21,397 nucleotides of DNA, from the NCBI GenBank assembly GCA_030531285.1, contig JAUNNW010000004.1, positions 1 through 21,397 of the forward strand, written 5' to 3'. The notes below the pieces were generated by a model. It made no database searches. It saw only the letters and a list, made by a program, of their open reading frames with translations, and was not told the origin of the DNA. Of this stretch, positions 15,362 to 21,397 are shown in pieces. The translations under genes were made by a program, and so were the position numbers. The number at the start of each line of letters is the position of its first letter. Position 1 is the stretch's first letter. This stretch comes from Synergistaceae bacterium (lineage in GTDB: Bacteria; Synergistota; Synergistia; Synergistales; Synergistaceae).

Positions 15362-15898
15362 GTGGCGAAAGAAAACAAGACAAACAACAAAAAAGAAGCC
15401 AATAAATCATATAGCAGCAGAGGTATGGAACTTACGGAACGCGTAGTTTTTGTCAACCGCGTAGCGAAGGTTGTCAAAGGCGGCAAACGTTTCCGTTTCG
15501 CAGTCCTCGTTGCGGTTGGTGACGGTGTTGACCAGGTTGGTCTCGGCATGGGCAAAGCGAAGGAAATTTCCGAAGCAATGCGCAAAGCTGTAGAGCATGC
15601 AAAGAAAAACCTTATCGACCTCAAAAAGGTTGGTACGACAATTCCTCACCCGATTATCGGCAAATTCGGCGCAGCGGAAGTTCTCTTCCGTCCCGCAGCC
15701 CCGGGTACCGGAGTTCTCGCAGGTTCATCGGTTCGTCCGATTATGGAACTTGGCGGAATCAAAGACGTTATCGCTAAGGTAACGGGCAGAACGGCAAACC
15801 CGATTAACATCGCATACGCAACCATGGATGCGGTTAAACGCTTCCGTACGCCGGAAGAAATATACCGTCTCCGCGGTATTGAGCGTAAAGACGCATAG
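15362..15898 (+). CDS. rpsE: 30S ribosomal protein S5, GTG start
   Basis: S5 acts in decoding fidelity and mRNA unwinding with S3 and S4. The product has 178 residues. Its lysine- and asparagine-rich N-terminal extension comes before the S5 core, which has ERVVFVNRVAKVVKGGKRFRF, GVDQVGLGMGKAKEISEA and the GTGVLAGSSVRPIMELGGIKDV block. The start is GTG 15362, preceded by GGGGAGG at 15346-15352, immediately after the rplR stop. Confidence 0.96.
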   Translation: MAKENKTNNKKEANKSYSSRGMELTERVVFVNRVAKVVKGGKRFRFAVLVAVGDGVDQVGLGMGKAKEISEAMRKAVEHAKKNLIDLKKVGTTIPHPIIGKFGAAEVLFRPAAPGTGVLAGSSVRPIMELGGIKDVIAKVTGRTANPINIAYATMDAVKRFRTPEEIYRLRGIERKDA

Positions 15899-15912
15899 GA
15901 GGTTCACAGACT

Positions 15913-16095
15913 ATGGCTAAACTTCGCATTACATGGAAAAGAAGCACGGTCGGACGTCCTCCTCGTCAGGAAAGGGTCATTGCGTCCCTCGGACTTCACA
16001 AGCTCAATGACACTGTAATTCACAATGACACTCCGCAGATCCGCGGCATGGTCAACAAGATCAGCCATCTGCTTGAGTGGTCAGAGGAAGAATAG
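15913..16095 (+). CDS. rpmD: 50S ribosomal protein L30
   Basis: L30 is a small large-subunit protein found in many but not all bacteria. The 60-residue product matches the family through AKLRITWKRSTVGRPPRQERVIASLGLHKLNDTVIHNDTPQIRGMVNKISHLL-type sequence, given here only in pieces: RITWKRSTVGRP near the start, LGLHKLNDTVIHNDTP in the middle and MVNKISHLLEW at the end. AGGAGGT at 15897-15903 overlaps the rpsE stop region and is ten bases from ATG 15913. Confidence 0.95.
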   Translation: MAKLRITWKRSTVGRPPRQERVIASLGLHKLNDTVIHNDTPQIRGMVNKISHLLEWSEEE

Positions 16096-16106
16096 GAGGT
16101 TCCGGC

Positions 16107-16553
16107 ATGAAGCTTGAAGAACTTTGCCCGGCACCGGGCTCAAGAAAAGCCAAAAAACGTCTCGGACAGGGACTTGGAAGCGGACAGGGTAAGACAGCAG
16201 GTAAAGGCCACAAAGGTCAGAAAGCCCGCAAAAGTCCGGACATCAGCCCGAACTTTGAAGGCGGCCAGATGCCGCTTGCCCGCCGCATCCCTAAACGCGG
16301 CTTCAGCAACTTCCGTTTTGCTGTTAAATATCAGGTCGTGAACCTTGACGAACTCGATGCACGCTTTGAAGACGGCGCAGAGGTAGATGCAGCCAAGCTT
16401 GCAGCCCTCCGTCTTATCTCAGACGCGGCAGCGCCTCTCAAGATTCTCGGTGAAGGCGAAATCACGAAAAAACTTACAGTAAAGGCAAAAGCATTCAGCG
16501 CTTCAGCAAAAGCAAAGCTTGAAGCAGCCGGTGGAAAAGCCGAGGTGATTTAG
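16107..16553 (+). CDS. rplO: 50S ribosomal protein L15
   Basis: L15 is a late-assembly large-subunit protein with an extended N-terminal arm. The product has 148 residues. The glycine- and lysine-rich arm (GSRKAKKRLGQGLGSGQGKT, then GKGHKGQKAR) and FEGGQMPLARRIPKRGF are diagnostic. The C-terminal domain contains LKILGEGEITKKLTVKAKAFS. I chose ATG 16107 because AGGAGGT at 16094-16100 precedes it, overlapping the rpmD stop; the frame runs upstream to 16077 but would overlap rpmD. Confidence 0.96.
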   Translation: MKLEELCPAPGSRKAKKRLGQGLGSGQGKTAGKGHKGQKARKSPDISPNFEGGQMPLARRIPKRGFSNFRFAVKYQVVNLDELDARFEDGAEVDAAKLAALRLISDAAAPLKILGEGEITKKLTVKAKAFSASAKAKLEAAGGKAEVI

Positions 16554-16554
16554 G

Positions 16555-17847
16555 GTGTTAGACTCCTTAAAGGATGCCTTCAGACTGCCTGATTTGAAAC
16601 GCCGTTTCCTCTTTGTTCTCGGCGCGCTCTTTGTGTACCGTCTCGGTGCCCTTATCCCGACGCCGGGTATCAATGCAGCGGCACTTTCAAAGCTTTTTGA
16701 ACAGAGCGGTATACTGGGTTTCCTCGACCTCTTCGCGGGCGGTGCCCTCAGCAGATTTGGTATCTTTGCAATGGGTGTCACGCCGTATATCAACTCAAGC
16801 ATCGTTATGCAGCTGCTCGCAGTTGTTATACCGAGCCTTGAGAAAATGATGAAGGAGGGTCCTGAAGGTCAGAAAAAGATGGTGCAGTACACACGTATCG
16901 GTACCATCGTTTTCGCGGTTGTTCAGGCTCTTGGTATGACAGGCTGGCTCAGAAGCGCAGGAATTTTCTCCGGTTCGTGGATTGACGTGTGTGTCGTGAC
17001 GCTCACGCTCACGACGGGCGCAATGGCCGTTATGTGGATTGGTGAACTTATGTCCGACTACGGAATAGGCAACGGTATTTCAATGCTCATTTTTGCGGGT
17101 ATCGTCGCAAGAGTTCCCGATGCGGTCATTCGTACGTTCCAGCTTCTGAAACTCGGCGAACTTAATTTCATCGTATTTCTCATCGCAATCGTGTTTATGC
17201 TTGCGGTTATAGCCGGATGTATCCTTCTTCAGGAAGGTCAGCGCCGCATGTCCGTCCAGTACGCAAAACGCGTAGTAGGCAACAAAATGTACGGCGGACA
17301 GAGCACGTTTATCCCGCTCAGAGTCAATACGGCAGGTGTTATACCTATTATCTTCGCATCGTCAATATTGCTTTTCCCGTACACTATCGCCGGATTTTTC
17401 CACGGCGCCGCAGCGCAGAAAATCGTTCAGTGGTTCAGCCCGACGAGTCCTGTTTACATGGTACTGTACGTAATCCTGATAGTTTTCTTCGGATTCTTCT
17501 ACACGGCTGTTGTCTTCAAACCGGATGAAATAGCCGAAAATATGAAGAAAAACGGCGGCTTTATTCTCGGTATCCGTCCGGGCAAGCCGACTGAAGAATA
17601 CATAGAGAAGGTTATGGAGCGCATTACGCTCGCCGGATCTGCTGCCCTCGCACTCATCGCGGTTGTTCCGACGATTATGACGAGAGTGCTCAACATCCAC
17701 TCCTTCTATTTCGGCGGAACCGCGGTCATCATCGTTGTCGGTGTTGCTCTTGACACCGTTCACGAGATCGAAGCGCAGCTTCTTATGCGCCACTATCAGG
17801 GCATTTTGAAACGCCAGAACAAATCAGGCGGTCTTCTCAGACTGTAA
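16555..17847 (+). CDS. secY: Protein translocase subunit SecY, GTG start
   Basis: SecY is the membrane channel of the general secretion pathway; with SecE and SecG it exports unfolded proteins and inserts membrane proteins. The 430-residue product has about ten hydrophobic membrane segments, starting with RRFLFVLGALFVYRLGALIP (about residues 15-35). The plug region follows, with FDLFAGGALSRFGIFAMGV-like sequence. The cytosolic loop QEGQRRMSVQYAKRVVG and the C-terminal loop PGKPTEEYIEKVMERITLAG are typical contact sites for SecA and the ribosome. The start GTG 16555 is one base after the rplO stop and uses GAGGTGA (16542-16548) inside rplO. Confidence 0.97.
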   Translation: MLDSLKDAFRLPDLKRRFLFVLGALFVYRLGALIPTPGINAAALSKLFEQSGILGFLDLFAGGALSRFGIFAMGVTPYINSSIVMQLLAVVIPSLEKMMKEGPEGQKKMVQYTRIGTIVFAVVQALGMTGWLRSAGIFSGSWIDVCVVTLTLTTGAMAVMWIGELMSDYGIGNGISMLIFAGIVARVPDAVIRTFQLLKLGELNFIVFLIAIVFMLAVIAGCILLQEGQRRMSVQYAKRVVGNKMYGGQSTFIPLRVNTAGVIPIIFASSILLFPYTIAGFFHGAAAQKIVQWFSPTSPVYMVLYVILIVFFGFFYTAVVFKPDEIAENMKKNGGFILGIRPGKPTEEYIEKVMERITLAGSAALALIAVVPTIMTRVLNIHSFYFGGTAVIIVVGVALDTVHEIEAQLLMRHYQGILKRQNKSGGLLRL

Positions 17848-17862
17848 TAAGAACCGGACAAG

Positions 17863-18507
17863 ATGAGGATAATTCTTATTGGCGCCCCGGGCGCAGGAAA
17901 GGGAACACAGGCCGCAACAATTAAAGCCAAATATCCGATAGCCCATATTTCAACGGGTGATATGCTTAGAGCCAACGTTAAAGAAGGCACTGAGCTCGGA
18001 AAATTGGCGAAATCGTATATGGACGCGGGCAAACTCGTTCCGGATCAGGTCATAATTGACATGATGGAGGAACGCCTCAAGGAAAACGACTGCATTGCCG
18101 GATTTATGCTTGATGGTTTTCCGAGAACGCTGCCTCAGGCAGAAGCGCTGGGCAGGCTTTTGGATAAACTCGGCATGAAACTCGACGCAGCGGTGGAACT
18201 TGAGATTGAAGATGAAGTCGTTGTCAACAGACTTACTTCAAGAAGAGTTTGCAAGGCGTGCGGTGAGATTTACAACACGATGCTCAAACCTGCAAAGGTT
18301 GAAGGTGTCTGCGACAAATGCGGAGGAGAGGTTATTCAGCGCGATGACGATAAAGAAGAAGTTATCCGCAAACGCCTTGCCGTATTCCACGAGCAGACGT
18401 CGCCCATAGTCGATTATTACGGCTCGCAGGGCGTTCTTCTTAAAATTGACGCATCGGGAGCAAAGGATGCCGTTTTGAATCTGCTTGAGAGCAAAGGCAT
18501 AAGGTAA
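17863..18507 (+). CDS. adk: Adenylate kinase, zinc-LID type
   Basis: Adenylate kinase interconverts AMP plus ATP with two ADP in the cytosol and keeps nucleotide pools balanced. The product has 214 residues. The P-loop GAPGAGKGT is at residues 7-15, the AMP-binding segment includes STGDMLRA, and DGFPRTLPQA is the family signature. The LID domain carries Cys130, Cys133, Cys150 and Cys153, the zinc-binding form typical of Gram-positive and some other bacteria. The ribosome binding site before ATG 17863 is weak (only CCGGA about eight bases upstream), so translation may depend on ribosomes finishing secY 15 bases earlier. Confidence 0.97.
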   Translation: MRIILIGAPGAGKGTQAATIKAKYPIAHISTGDMLRANVKEGTELGKLAKSYMDAGKLVPDQVIIDMMEERLKENDCIAGFMLDGFPRTLPQAEALGRLLDKLGMKLDAAVELEIEDEVVVNRLTSRRVCKACGEIYNTMLKPAKVEGVCDKCGGEVIQRDDDKEEVIRKRLAVFHEQTSPIVDYYGSQGVLLKIDASGAKDAVLNLLESKGIR

Positions 18508-19281
18508 ATGATAACCTTTAAAAGCGACCGCGACATTGTGAAAATGAGGAACGCGGGACGGCTTGTGGCAGATATACTTAAATTGATGAGAGACCTCGTA
18601 AAGCCGGGTGTGGATACGCTGACTCTGGACCTGGCTGCCGAGGATCTTATCAGAAAGTCAGGCGGCAGACCTGCTTTTAAAAATTACAAAGTGTCATGGG
18701 TTCCGGTAGCCTTTCCGGGAACAATATGCGCCTCAATCAACAATGAGGTGGTTCACGGAATACCTTCAAAAGACAGAATCCTCCAGGAGGGTGACATCTT
18801 TACGGTAGATACAGGAGCCTCCATAGACGGATTTTTCGGCGATGCCTGCTGTACGTACGCAGTTGGACAAATCAGTGATGAACGCAAGCGGCTGCTCGAC
18901 ATCACTCTTCAGTCTCTCCACAACGGTATGAAGGCAGTCAAACAGGGGGCAACACTCGGGGATGTCGGTTATGCGGTTGAACAGACCGTTGTACCGCACG
19001 GCTACGGTCTAGTCAGAGACTATGCCGGTCACGGGATAGGCAGGAGACCGCATGAAGCGCCTCAGGTTCCCAACTACGGGAAACCTGGCAGCGGACTTGT
19101 CATAAAACCGAGAATGACCTTTTGTGTTGAACCAATGGTAATGACGGGCGCTGAAGAAGTTAAAACTTTGGACGACGGTTGGACGGTCGTTACAGCTGAC
19201 GGCAGTGATGCGGCGCATTTTGAAAATACGCTGCTCGTCACGGACAACGGAGTCGAGATACTTACTCCGTGGGAAGAATAG
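18508..19281 (+). CDS. map: Methionine aminopeptidase, type I
   Basis: This enzyme removes the initiator methionine from nascent proteins using two metal ions. The product has 257 residues. The expected metal ligands are all visible: Asp101 (VDTGAS), Asp112 (FFGDAC), His175 (GHGIG), Glu208 (CVEPM) and Glu239 (HFENT). His83 in VVHGIP corresponds to the substrate-binding histidine. The start ATG 18508 directly follows the adk stop (TAA-ATG), so translation is very likely coupled; no separate strong ribosome binding site is seen apart from AAAGGCATAAGG in the end of adk. Confidence 0.97.
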   Translation: MITFKSDRDIVKMRNAGRLVADILKLMRDLVKPGVDTLTLDLAAEDLIRKSGGRPAFKNYKVSWVPVAFPGTICASINNEVVHGIPSKDRILQEGDIFTVDTGASIDGFFGDACCTYAVGQISDERKRLLDITLQSLHNGMKAVKQGATLGDVGYAVEQTVVPHGYGLVRDYAGHGIGRRPHEAPQVPNYGKPGSGLVIKPRMTFCVEPMVMTGAEEVKTLDDGWTVVTADGSDAAHFENTLLVTDNGVEILTPWEE

Positions 19282-19282
19282 C

Positions 19283-19538
19283 GCAGCGAAATTCAGACCC
19301 GGCGATCTTGTAAAAGTTCGTCAAATAAGGTACGCAGGAAATTTATTCGCGGCAGTGCCGCGGAAGGTGATTCGAAGACGGTTATCGCAGACGAAAGTCG
19401 TAACAATGCGAAAGTCCGAAACAGAAGAACATGAAACACCTTCACAAGACGCAGATCAATCTTAAAGAGCTGCCGAGCGGTTGCGGGAACAAACCCCCGG
19501 ATAACGTCTGGCGGATCGGTAAGATTCCAGCAGTCTGA
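19283..19538 (+). pseudogene. Broken KOW-domain RNA-binding protein gene (L14E/L27E-like)
   Basis: Three frames together read like one short KOW protein of the kind often encoded between map and infA in Firmicutes-like genomes. Frame one (from 19289) gives KFRPGDLVKVRQIRYAGNLF. Another frame (from about 19357) gives AEGDSKTVIADESRNNAKVR and then NRRT before TGA at 19432. The third (from ATG 19431) gives MKHLHKTQINLKELP and runs to TGA at 19538. Joined, they match the family pattern of a GD-L-V start, an (I/V)ADG-like turn, a basic stretch and a KHL block, over about 83 residues. Each switch fits a one-base deletion. No normal start codon is in frame; GTG 19269 is possible only with another shift. 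Decay is the simplest reading; a local assembly error or a real split gene cannot be excluded. Confidence 0.65.
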
Positions 19539-19581
19539 ACAATGGCAGCGTATCCTGCAAACAGGGAGGTTGAGAAACTGC

Positions 19582-19800
19582 ATGGACAAGGAAGATGTAA
19601 TTGAGGTAAAGGGTAAGGTTGTTGAACCGCTGCCCAATGCCATGTTCCGTGTAGAGTTGGAAAACGGTCATAAAATACTGGCCCACGTTTCCGGAAAGAT
19701 GCGGATGAATTTTATAAGGATTCTTCCGGGTGACCGTGTACAATTGGAGCTTTCGCCATACGACTTGACCCGTGGGCGAATCACATATAGATACAAATAA
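19582..19800 (+). CDS. infA: Translation initiation factor IF-1
   Basis: IF-1 binds the ribosomal A site during initiation, with IF-2 and IF-3. The 72-residue product is an OB-fold protein and highly conserved: MDKEDVIEVKGKVVEPLPNA, then MFRVELENGHKILAHVSGKM, RMNFIRILPGDRV and LSPYDLTRGRITYRYK. I chose ATG 19582, giving the standard length; GGGAGG at 19564-19569 lies 12 bases away, slightly far. A TTG at 19570 directly abuts that site and is not usable. Confidence 0.97.
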   Translation: MDKEDVIEVKGKVVEPLPNAMFRVELENGHKILAHVSGKMRMNFIRILPGDRVQLELSPYDLTRGRITYRYK

Positions 19801-19845
19801 AAACAATCTGTAGTATTAAGAATTTCTCAAGGAGGTCTGCAACAA

Positions 19846-19971
19846 ATGAAAGTAAGGCCATCGGTCAAACCAATTTGTGAATTTTGCAGAATAATCAAAC
19901 GTCATGGCGTCGTACGCGTTATTTGCAGCAAAAACCCGCGTCACAAACAGCGCCAGGGTGGAAGGAGATAA
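19846..19971 (+). CDS. rpmJ: 50S ribosomal protein L36, zinc-binding form
   Basis: L36 is the smallest large-subunit protein and stabilises 23S rRNA near the 5S region. The 41-codon product starts MKVRPSVKPICEFCRIIKRH and ends NPRHKQRQGGRR. Zinc ligands are Cys11, Cys14, Cys27 and His33. It is four residues longer than the common 37-residue form, through one extra residue before the histidine and three (GRR) at the end. AAGGAGG at 19829-19835 is a clear ribosome binding site 45 bases after infA. No promoter is evident in the gap. Confidence 0.96.
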   Translation: MKVRPSVKPICEFCRIIKRHGVVRVICSKNPRHKQRQGGRR

Positions 19972-19977
19972 CAGCTT

Positions 19978-20352
19978 ATGGCACGTTTAGCCGGAGTCGA
20001 TCTGCCGCGCGAAAAAAGAATCGAAATCGCTCTCACCTACATTTACGGAATCGGACCTGCCTACGCAAGCCGCATTCTTGAAGCGACGGGTGTAAATCCT
20101 GACGTCCGCGTCAAGGATATGAGCGAAGAAGACGAACAGAAACTTCGCGCAGAACTCGAAAACTACGTTCTCGAAGGCGACCTTCGCCGTGAGAGAGCAA
20201 TGAACATCAAACGTCTTATGGACATCGGAAGCTACCGTGGTCTCAGACATCGTCAGGGACTTCCCGTCCGCGGACAGAGAACAAAAACCAACGCCCGCAC
20301 CCGCAAGGGACCGAAACGCACGGTTGCCGGCAAGAAAAAAGCTACGAAATAA
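19978..20352 (+). CDS. rpsM: 30S ribosomal protein S13
   Basis: S13 lies in the 30S head, contacts P-site tRNA and forms bridges to the large subunit. The product has 124 residues. It begins MARLAGVDLPREKRIEIALTY and has the YGIGPAYASRILEATGV helix-hairpin-helix-like segment, then GSYRGLRHRQGLPVRGQRTKT and a basic C-terminal tail RKGPKRTVAGKKK. AAGGAG (19962-19967) lies inside rpmJ. The gap of six bases leaves no room for the S4-binding pseudoknot that precedes rpsM in E. coli. Confidence 0.97.
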   Translation: MARLAGVDLPREKRIEIALTYIYGIGPAYASRILEATGVNPDVRVKDMSEEDEQKLRAELENYVLEGDLRRERAMNIKRLMDIGSYRGLRHRQGLPVRGQRTKTNARTRKGPKRTVAGKKKATK

Positions 20353-20376
20353 CGCTTTACAGGGAGGGAATTTCAA

Positions 20377-20769
20377 GTGGCCAAACGCGTACAGCGTACT
20401 CGTAAACGCAAAGATAAGAAGAACGTAAGCTACGGTGTTGCACACATTTATTCAACGTTTAACAACACAATCGTAACGCTTACGGATAAACAGGGCAATG
20501 CGCTTTCATGGTCTGCAGGCGGAAACGTCGGCTTCAAAGGCGCACGCAAATCAACTCCGTATGCAGCGCAGATGTCAGCAGCACAGGCAGCAAAAGCAGC
20601 CCAGGAACATGGTGTCACCGAAGTTGACGTAATCGTCAAAGGTCCGGGACCCGGACGCGAATCAGCAATTCGTGCCCTTCAGGCAGCAGGACTCAGCATT
20701 AACGTCATTCGTGACGCAACACCGATTCCGCACAACGGATGCCGTCCGCCGAAGCGTCGTCGCGTGTAG
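20377..20769 (+). CDS. rpsK: 30S ribosomal protein S11, GTG start
   Basis: S11 is a platform protein near the exit-site mRNA. The product has 130 residues. The core reads NVSYGVAHIYSTFNNTIVTLTD, GGNVGFKGARKSTPYAAQMSA and VDVIVKGPGPGRESAIRALQ, ending with IPHNGCRPPKRRRV, the standard C-terminus. GGGAGGG at 20362-20368 precedes GTG 20377. The basic N-terminus (AKRVQRTRKRKDKK) is typical of the family. Confidence 0.97.
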   Translation: MAKRVQRTRKRKDKKNVSYGVAHIYSTFNNTIVTLTDKQGNALSWSAGGNVGFKGARKSTPYAAQMSAAQAAKAAQEHGVTEVDVIVKGPGPGRESAIRALQAAGLSINVIRDATPIPHNGCRPPKRRRV

Positions 20770-20790
20770 TTTTAAAGGAGGAAACAAAGT

Positions 20791-21397
20791 ATGAGCAGAT
20801 ATACAGGACCTGTATGCCGCCTCTGCCGTGCAGAAGGCTGCCAGCTCTTTCTTAAAGGCGACCGCTGCTATACCGAGAAATGCGCATTCAAAAAACGCAA
20901 TTCAAAACCGGGACAGCACGGAACACGCCGCGGCAAATTGAGCGAATACGGACTCCGTCTTCGCGAAAAACAGAAACTTCGCCGTTTCTACAGCCTCAAC
21001 GAAACACAGTTCAGCACAATTTACGCTGAAGCAGCAAGACTTGCCGGACAGACAGGTCACAATTTCCTTCAGCTTCTTGAACGCCGTATAGACAACATAG
21101 TCTATCGTCTCGGTTTCGGCGTCAGCCGTGCCCAGGCGCGTCAGCTTGTCCGCCACGGACATTTCACCGTTAACGGACGCAAGCTTGATATCCCCAGCGC
21201 AATCCTTAAACCGGGCGACGAGATCGCTGTTGCGGAAGGCAGCCGCGAAATCGCAGTCATCAAGGAAAACGTTGAAAGCGCAGCATCACATGCAGTTCCG
21301 GCATGGCTTGAACTTAATGCCGATGCGCTCAAGGGAACAGTTGTGACGCTGCCTGTCCGCGAACAGATTGAAGTTCCTGTCCAGGAGCAGCTCGTTG
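20791..21397 (+). CDS. rpsD: 30S ribosomal protein S4, 3' end outside window
   Basis: S4 binds the 5' domain of 16S rRNA first in assembly and, with S5, affects decoding accuracy. The visible 202 residues are nearly the whole protein; by comparison with the family, only about six residues are missing after EQLV. The N-terminal zinc motif has Cys9, Cys12, Cys26 and Cys31 (an extra Cys is at 17). The S4 RNA-binding domain follows, with RRIDNIVYRLGFGVSRAQARQLVRHGHFTVNG. AAAGGAGG at 20775-20782 precedes ATG 20791. The window edge, not a mutation, cuts it. Confidence 0.97.
   Translation, partial: MSRYTGPVCRLCRAEGCQLFLKGDRCYTEKCAFKKRNSKPGQHGTRRGKLSEYGLRLREKQKLRRFYSLNETQFSTIYAEAARLAGQTGHNFLQLLERRIDNIVYRLGFGVSRAQARQLVRHGHFTVNGRKLDIPSAILKPGDEIAVAEGSREIAVIKENVESAASHAVPAWLELNADALKGTVVTLPVREQIEVPVQEQLV

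Noticed and set aside
19205..19465. An 86-residue open frame overlapping the end of map, read as an intact gene.
   Set aside because: Only about 24 residues of it look like a protein family (KFRPGDLVKV onwards); the first part is a shadow of map and the last part a wrong frame of the KOW gene.

Overview
The window is one continuous ribosomal-protein and translation gene cluster. Every real gene is on the + strand. It begins inside rpoC (RNA polymerase beta prime) and ends inside rpsD (S4). The classical str, S10, spc and alpha operons follow each other in order: rpoC | rpsL rpsG fusA tuf | rpsJ rplC rplD rplW rplB rpsS rplV rpsC rplP rpmC rpsQ | rplN rplX rplE rpsN rpsH rplF rplR rpsE rpmD rplO secY adk map | infA rpmJ rpsM rpsK rpsD. 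There are no tRNA or rRNA genes, mobile elements, CRISPR arrays or phage genes. Base composition and codon use look even across the window, so I see no sign of recent transfer.

The organism is a bacterium of moderate GC content. Zinc-binding S14, L24, L36, S4 and adenylate kinase, together with strong AGGAGG-type ribosome binding sites, point to a Firmicutes-like or Synergistota-like lineage. I lean to Synergistota because of the very long beta prime C-terminal half, the L16 N-terminal sequence and the EF-Tu C-terminus. That is an inference from memory, not a search result.

Layout: 1-2811 is the 3' part of rpoC, which carries a roughly 300-residue insertion near its C-terminus. 2812-3250 is the only long non-coding stretch. 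It holds a rho-independent terminator, a clear sigma70-type promoter, and a roughly 267-nt leader before rpsL that can fold into several hairpins. 3251-7483 encodes S12, S7, EF-G and EF-Tu. 7506-12514 is the S10 cluster. 12518-19281 is the spc cluster with SecY, adenylate kinase and methionine aminopeptidase. 19283-19538 holds what looks like a broken KOW-domain RNA-binding protein gene. 19582-21397 is the infA-alpha cluster.

Genes are separated by a few bases, touch, or overlap. No terminator is visible after the promoter at 2949-2977, so long co-transcription is likely. Together the genes make ribosome components, the elongation GTPases, IF-1, the protein export channel and the enzyme that trims the initiator methionine.

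The two places most worth attention are the rpsL leader, where a seven-base hairpin loop is perfectly complementary to an upstream segment, and the frameshifted KOW gene between map and infA. The repeat-built insertion in RpoC is third.
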